DNA of 64,000 bases, from positions 124,001 through 188,000 of the forward strand of contig NZ_SLZR01000006.1 of assembly GCF_004341165.1 (NCBI RefSeq), in the 5' to 3' direction. This document shows positions 56,929-64,000 of the stretch, one piece after another (the first letter of the stretch is position 1; every line of letters begins with the position of its first letter). This DNA is from Reinekea marinisedimentorum. GTDB taxonomy: Bacteria; Pseudomonadota; Gammaproteobacteria; Pseudomonadales; Natronospirillaceae. The notes under the pieces were generated by a model, which saw only the letters and a program-made list of their open reading frames with translations, did not search any database and had not been told where the DNA came from. Both the position numbers and the translations under genes were made by a program.

Positions 56929-57206
56929 GATGGGCTGTCTGAAGGTAATCTGGTGAACATAGCTTAATGATAGTTATCCGTGCCGCACTTGCTAGGCATT
57001 TGAGGGAAGTTAAGCGTTAATTGGGTTTATTGCTGCCACCCGGATGCCGGGGTAAATGAAAATAACTGTGATGCAAATCATAAAGGTAGGGCGACTCAGG
57101 AATAAGTTGTTGTTTCTGAAAAGAAAAGTAGAACTGACTATAGGTTTTCACAAAGGCCAAGAGGCGATAGAATCGATGGCTTGTGTAGCATCTAAGATAT
57201 CGCCGA

Positions 57207-60200
57207 ATGCGCCTGAAGAGTATCAAACTGTCCGGTTTCAAATCTTTTGTAGACCCGACGCGAATTCCGTTCCCGACTAACCTGTCGGCCATCGTCGGCC
57301 CTAATGGCTGTGGTAAATCCAACACCATCGATGCCGTGCGTTGGGTGATGGGTGAATCTTCAGCCAAACACTTGCGTGGTGAATCGAAAACCGATGTTAT
57401 CTTCAACGGCAGTAATTCGCGCAAGCCGGTCAGCCAGTGCAACGTGGAGCTGGTGTTTGATAACTCAGATCACACTCTGCGGGGTGAATTCGCCGCCTAC
57501 AACGAAATTTCTATTCGCCGTCGTGTTACCCGCGATGGCGATTCCAGCTATTTTTTGAACGGTGCTAAATGCCGCCGTAAAGATGTAACTGATCTGTTTC
57601 TGGGGACCGGTCTGGGGCCTCGCTCCTATTCAATTATTGAACAGGGCATGATCTCTCGGCTGATTGAATCGAAACCGGAAGAGCTGCGCGTCTATATTGA
57701 AGAGGCTGCGGGTATTTCCCGCTATAAAGAGCGCCGTCGTGAAACCGAAAACCGCATGCGCCGCACCCATGAAAACCTGGAGCGCCTGACAGACATCCGC
57801 GAAGAGCTGGAGCGTCAGTTAGCGCATTTGCATCGTCAGGCTCAAGCCGCTGAAAAATATAAAAACTTTAAGGAAGAAGAGCGCAAAACCAAGGCTCAGC
57901 TCTCAGCACTGCGCTGGCAGCGACTGAACAGCGAGGTTCAGGAACAGGAGCTGAAGATCGCTGAGCTGGAAACCAAATACGAAAGCTTTGTTTCCCAGCA
58001 ACGCCATATCGATACTGAAATGGAAGTCGTCCGTGAGCAGCATCACGATGCGACCGAGGCCTTTAACCGGGTTCAGGAGCGCTACTACCAGCTGGGTAAC
58101 GAGATAGCCCGTTTTGAGCAGACGCTGGCGCATCGGCAGGAGCAATCCGCACAGCTGCTGCAGGATATTCAGGAAGCCGAGCGACTGATGCAGGAGGCGG
58201 TTTCAGAAACGGAAACCGACTCTGAACTGGTTGAAGAAAAGATTGAAACGCTGACATTTCTGGAGCCAGAGATCGAAGCCGCTGCAGAAAAAACTGAGAT
58301 CGCTCAGGAGCAGCTGGCCGAGCTGGAAGAAAAACAATCGGCCTGGCAGGGCAAGTGGGATGCATTCAATCAGAATGCTCAGGGCCCCAAGCGCCAGGCT
58401 GAGGTTGCGCAATCGCGTATTCAACATTTGGAGCGCGTGCTCGAGCAATACCACCGCCGTCAGGAATCGCTGCACCGCGAACGGCAGCAGATTGCTGACA
58501 ACCCGGAATCTGAAGCGCTGGCGCAGTTGGTTGAAGAGTCTGACCTGCTCGATGAAAAAACCGAAGAGCTGCAAATGCAGCTGGAAGACCTGACCGATCG
58601 CCAACAGCAGCACAGAGAGCTGGTTGAGGCTAAACGTCTGGCGCGCGATCAGGCGCGGCAGGAGCTGCAGCAGAAGAGCGCCCGCCAGAGTACGGTTAAG
58701 GCTTTGATTAAAGCCGCTATGTCGGAAGAATCACCCGGTGTGCAAAACTGGCTGGCCAGTCATCAGCTGCGTGAAGCCCGCCGTCTGGCACAGGATTTAC
58801 ACGTTGAAGCCAGCTGGGAAGGCGCTGTAGAAACGGTGCTTGGCAGTTCGCTGCAGGCGATTCAGGTTGAAAACATTGCACAGTTACCGGAAGCCCTGGA
58901 GCGCTTTAAAGAGGGTGAGTTGACGCTCATAGACCGAAGTTCCGTTGTCCATGCCGGCGGCGAATCGCTGTTGAGTAAGGTCTCCGGCAGTGCCGATCTC
59001 AGTGGTTGGCTCGGTCAGGTATTGATTGCCTCTAACCTGCAGCAGGCGTTAGACCGCCGTGCTTCTCTGCAGCCGGGCGAAAGCCTGATCACGCCTGAAG
59101 GTATCTGGCTGGGGCCAAACTGGCTGCGGATGCGCCGTGGCGAAGACAGTCAGCACGGTTTGCTGAGCCTGCAGCAAGAGCTGGAAACGCTCGATGAACT
59201 TGTCGATGAGCTGGAGGTCACAGAGGAAGACGTCACAGTCGGTCTGGAGATGGCGCAGCTGCAGTTGAAAGCCGTTGAGGACGAGCGCGAACAGACCCAG
59301 CGGGAGTATCAACGGCTGAGTCGTGAACAGGCCGAACTGAAAGCCCAGCTCAGCGGTAAACGGGTACAGGCCGAGCAGCTCAAGGAGCGCAAAGGTCGGC
59401 TGGATCAGGATATCGCCGAAGTTGAAGCGCAGATGATAGAAGAGCGCGAAGCTCTGGCAATGACGCGGGAAGAATTACAGCAAGCGCTGGATTCCATGGA
59501 AGACGATGTTGAAGAGCGAGAAGCCCTGCTTGGTGAGCGCGAAGAATACCGCATTGAAATCGATGAAAAGCGCGATCTTGTCCGGCAGTCCCGTGATGCC
59601 CAGCATCAGTTGCAACTGAAGCAGCAACAGCTGCAATCGGAAGTCGACTCTTACCAGACCGCGTTGGAGCGGGCCAAGACCCAAAAGACCCGTGCCGTAG
59701 AGCGTGTCGAAAGGCTGAAGGCGCAGTTGCAGGAAAAAGAAGACCCATCTGACGACATTCAGTTCGAGCTGGAAGCCCGTTTGGAGCAAAGGCTGGAGCT
59801 GGAAAGTCAATTGAGCGAAAAGCGTATTGTGGTTGAAACCGCAGACAGCAAAATGCGTGAAATGGATCAGAGCAGGCACACGATTGATCAGCAGGCAATG
59901 ACGGTTCGCAGCGAGTTAGAGCAGAGCCGTATGTCTGCCCAGACGGTGATGACCCGCCGTGCAACCTTGCAGGAGCAGCTTCAGGAGCAGCAGTACGATT
60001 TAGCGACCGTACTGGAAAACCTGCCGGAAGAGGCGAATGAGGCTGACTGGGAAGCGTCGCTGGAGCGCCTGGCCACGCAGATTCAGCGGCTGGGGCCAAT
60101 TAACCTGGCGGCTATTGAAGAGTATCAGACCCAGAGCGAGCGTAAGCGTTACCTGGATGAGCAGGATCAGGACTTACAGCGGGCGCTGGAGGTTCTGGAG

Positions 60201-60704
60201 GGTGCGATTCGAAAAATTGATAAAGAAACGCGCACCCGATTTAAAGAAACGTTCGACAAAATTAATGCGGGCCTGAAAGAGCTGTTTCCGAAGGTTTTCG
60301 GTGGCGGTCATGCTTATCTGGAATTGACCAGTGAAGATCTACTCGACACGGGTGTCGCCATCATGGCGCGTCCACCGGGTAAGAAGAACAGCACCATTCA
60401 TCTGTTATCAGGTGGTGAGAAGGCGTTAACCGCCATCGCACTGGTGTTCTCGATCTTCAGGTTGAACCCTGCGCCGTTCTGTATGCTCGATGAAGTTGAT
60501 GCGCCACTGGATGATGCCAATGTTGGTCGCTACGCTAAGCTGGTAGAGGCGATGTCTGAGCATGTGCAATTTATTTATATCACTCACAACAAGGGCGCAA
60601 TGGAAATGGCTCACCAGTTGATGGGTGTGACTATGAACGAACCCGGGGTTTCTCGTTTGGTTTCGGTCAATGTTGAAGAAGCCGCCGAATTAGCCGCAAT
60701 GTAA
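57207..60704 (+). CDS. smc: Chromosome partition protein SMC
   Basis: The 1,165-residue protein has an N-terminal Walker A GPNGCGKSN (31-39), a long coiled coil, a hinge (about 500-640), a second coiled coil, and near the C-terminus the signature LSGGEKALTAIA (about 1067) and Walker B FCMLDEVDAPLDD. It organises chromosomes by ATP-driven DNA loop action. scpA and scpB are not in the window. zipA follows 16 bp later, as in Pseudomonas. Confidence 0.98.
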   Translation: MRLKSIKLSGFKSFVDPTRIPFPTNLSAIVGPNGCGKSNTIDAVRWVMGESSAKHLRGESKTDVIFNGSNSRKPVSQCNVELVFDNSDHTLRGEFAAYNEISIRRRVTRDGDSSYFLNGAKCRRKDVTDLFLGTGLGPRSYSIIEQGMISRLIESKPEELRVYIEEAAGISRYKERRRETENRMRRTHENLERLTDIREELERQLAHLHRQAQAAEKYKNFKEEERKTKAQLSALRWQRLNSEVQEQELKIAELETKYESFVSQQRHIDTEMEVVREQHHDATEAFNRVQERYYQLGNEIARFEQTLAHRQEQSAQLLQDIQEAERLMQEAVSETETDSELVEEKIETLTFLEPEIEAAAEKTEIAQEQLAELEEKQSAWQGKWDAFNQNAQGPKRQAEVAQSRIQHLERVLEQYHRRQESLHRERQQIADNPESEALAQLVEESDLLDEKTEELQMQLEDLTDRQQQHRELVEAKRLARDQARQELQQKSARQSTVKALIKAAMSEESPGVQNWLASHQLREARRLAQDLHVEASWEGAVETVLGSSLQAIQVENIAQLPEALERFKEGELTLIDRSSVVHAGGESLLSKVSGSADLSGWLGQVLIASNLQQALDRRASLQPGESLITPEGIWLGPNWLRMRRGEDSQHGLLSLQQELETLDELVDELEVTEEDVTVGLEMAQLQLKAVEDEREQTQREYQRLSREQAELKAQLSGKRVQAEQLKERKGRLDQDIAEVEAQMIEEREALAMTREELQQALDSMEDDVEEREALLGEREEYRIEIDEKRDLVRQSRDAQHQLQLKQQQLQSEVDSYQTALERAKTQKTRAVERVERLKAQLQEKEDPSDDIQFELEARLEQRLELESQLSEKRIVVETADSKMREMDQSRHTIDQQAMTVRSELEQSRMSAQTVMTRRATLQEQLQEQQYDLATVLENLPEEANEADWEASLERLATQIQRLGPINLAAIEEYQTQSERKRYLDEQDQDLQRALEVLEGAIRKIDKETRTRFKETFDKINAGLKELFPKVFGGGHAYLELTSEDLLDTGVAIMARPPGKKNSTIHLLSGGEKALTAIALVFSIFRLNPAPFCMLDEVDAPLDDANVGRYAKLVEAMSEHVQFIYITHNKGAMEMAHQLMGVTMNEPGVSRLVSVNVEEAAELAAM

Positions 60705-60720
60705 TGCGTGGGTAGAATAT

Positions 60721-63860
<3,140 letters not shown>

Positions 63861-63947
63861 TTTACAACGTTTTATTAACTGGTGCACTTCTCGCACCATG
63901 CTGCTTGGGTATCATCAAATACCGAGCAAGGAATATATGAGAGCCTA

Positions 63948-64000
63948 ATGGATCAAGAAACAATTGTTTATGGCGTCATTAAAGACGTAGCAACCAACGA
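63948..64000 (+). CDS. Start of an unidentified gene, cut by window edge
   Basis: An ATG at 63948 with GAGAG a few bases upstream opens a frame of 17 full codons to the window end (MDQETIVYGVIKDVATN). The fragment is too short to identify. Confidence 0.5.
   Translation, partial: MDQETIVYGVIKDVATN

Noticed and set aside
63880-63898. Terminator after ligA
   Set aside because: TGGTGC/GCACCA gives only a 6-bp stem without a T-run; not convincing.

Overview
The window is ordinary chromosome from a gammaproteobacterium, most likely a marine, Oceanospirillales/Pseudomonadales-type organism. The evidence is gene order: lolB-ispE-prs-rplY-pth-ychF divergent from hemA-prfA-prmC, smc-zipA-ligA, and a full ccmABCDEFGHI operon beside an orphan fliK/flhB-like pair, as in Pseudomonas relatives. 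ZipA and LolB are gammaproteobacterial proteins. I see no tRNA, rRNA, CRISPR array, insertion sequence or prophage. Genus is inference only.

Layout. 1-2624: metH (3' end outside the window), read leftwards, with a perfect 24-bp palindrome in its promoter region. 2859-9083: nfuA, a membrane protein/GTPase pair (DUF2868/DUF3482 type), an aldo/keto reductase and a membrane diguanylate cyclase. 9122-13396 (minus): a TIGR02647-type small protein, an ATP-grasp protein, an OlsF-like two-domain acyltransferase, a DinB-fold protein and a secreted YHS protein. 13546-20290 (minus): ychF, pth, rplY, prs, ispE, lolB and a TPR lipoprotein. 20438-23614 (plus): hemA, prfA, prmC. 23600-28890: a MaoC-fold protein, an HAD-like protein with a degenerate active site, and ackA-pta. 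29443-34484: a branched-chain amino-acid-type ABC transporter whose binding protein faces its other four genes. 34744-36276: lnt. 36579-42640: six genes forming a trans-envelope ABC system (periplasmic binding protein, LolA-like protein, two FtsX-type permeases, LolD-like ATPase, outer-membrane barrel). 43119-46679: an acidic 815-residue lipoprotein and an outer-membrane protein, neither recognised. 46698-48523 (minus): the FlhB-C-like and FliK-like pair. 48672-55608: cytochrome c maturation. 55654-56928 (minus): an HD-GYP phosphodiesterase. 57207-63860: smc, zipA, ligA. At 63948 a new gene starts and leaves the window.

How the parts connect. Envelope biogenesis recurs: LolB and Lnt act on lipoproteins, the six-gene cassette looks like a parallel LolCDE/LolA-style route, and the OlsF-like enzyme suggests phosphorus-free aminolipids. 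Cyclic-di-GMP is probably made by the protein at 7410 and degraded by the one at 55654. NfuA and the Ccm proteins support iron-sulfur and heme proteins. The best candidates for an undescribed system are the six-gene envelope cassette and the adjacent lipoprotein/barrel pair.
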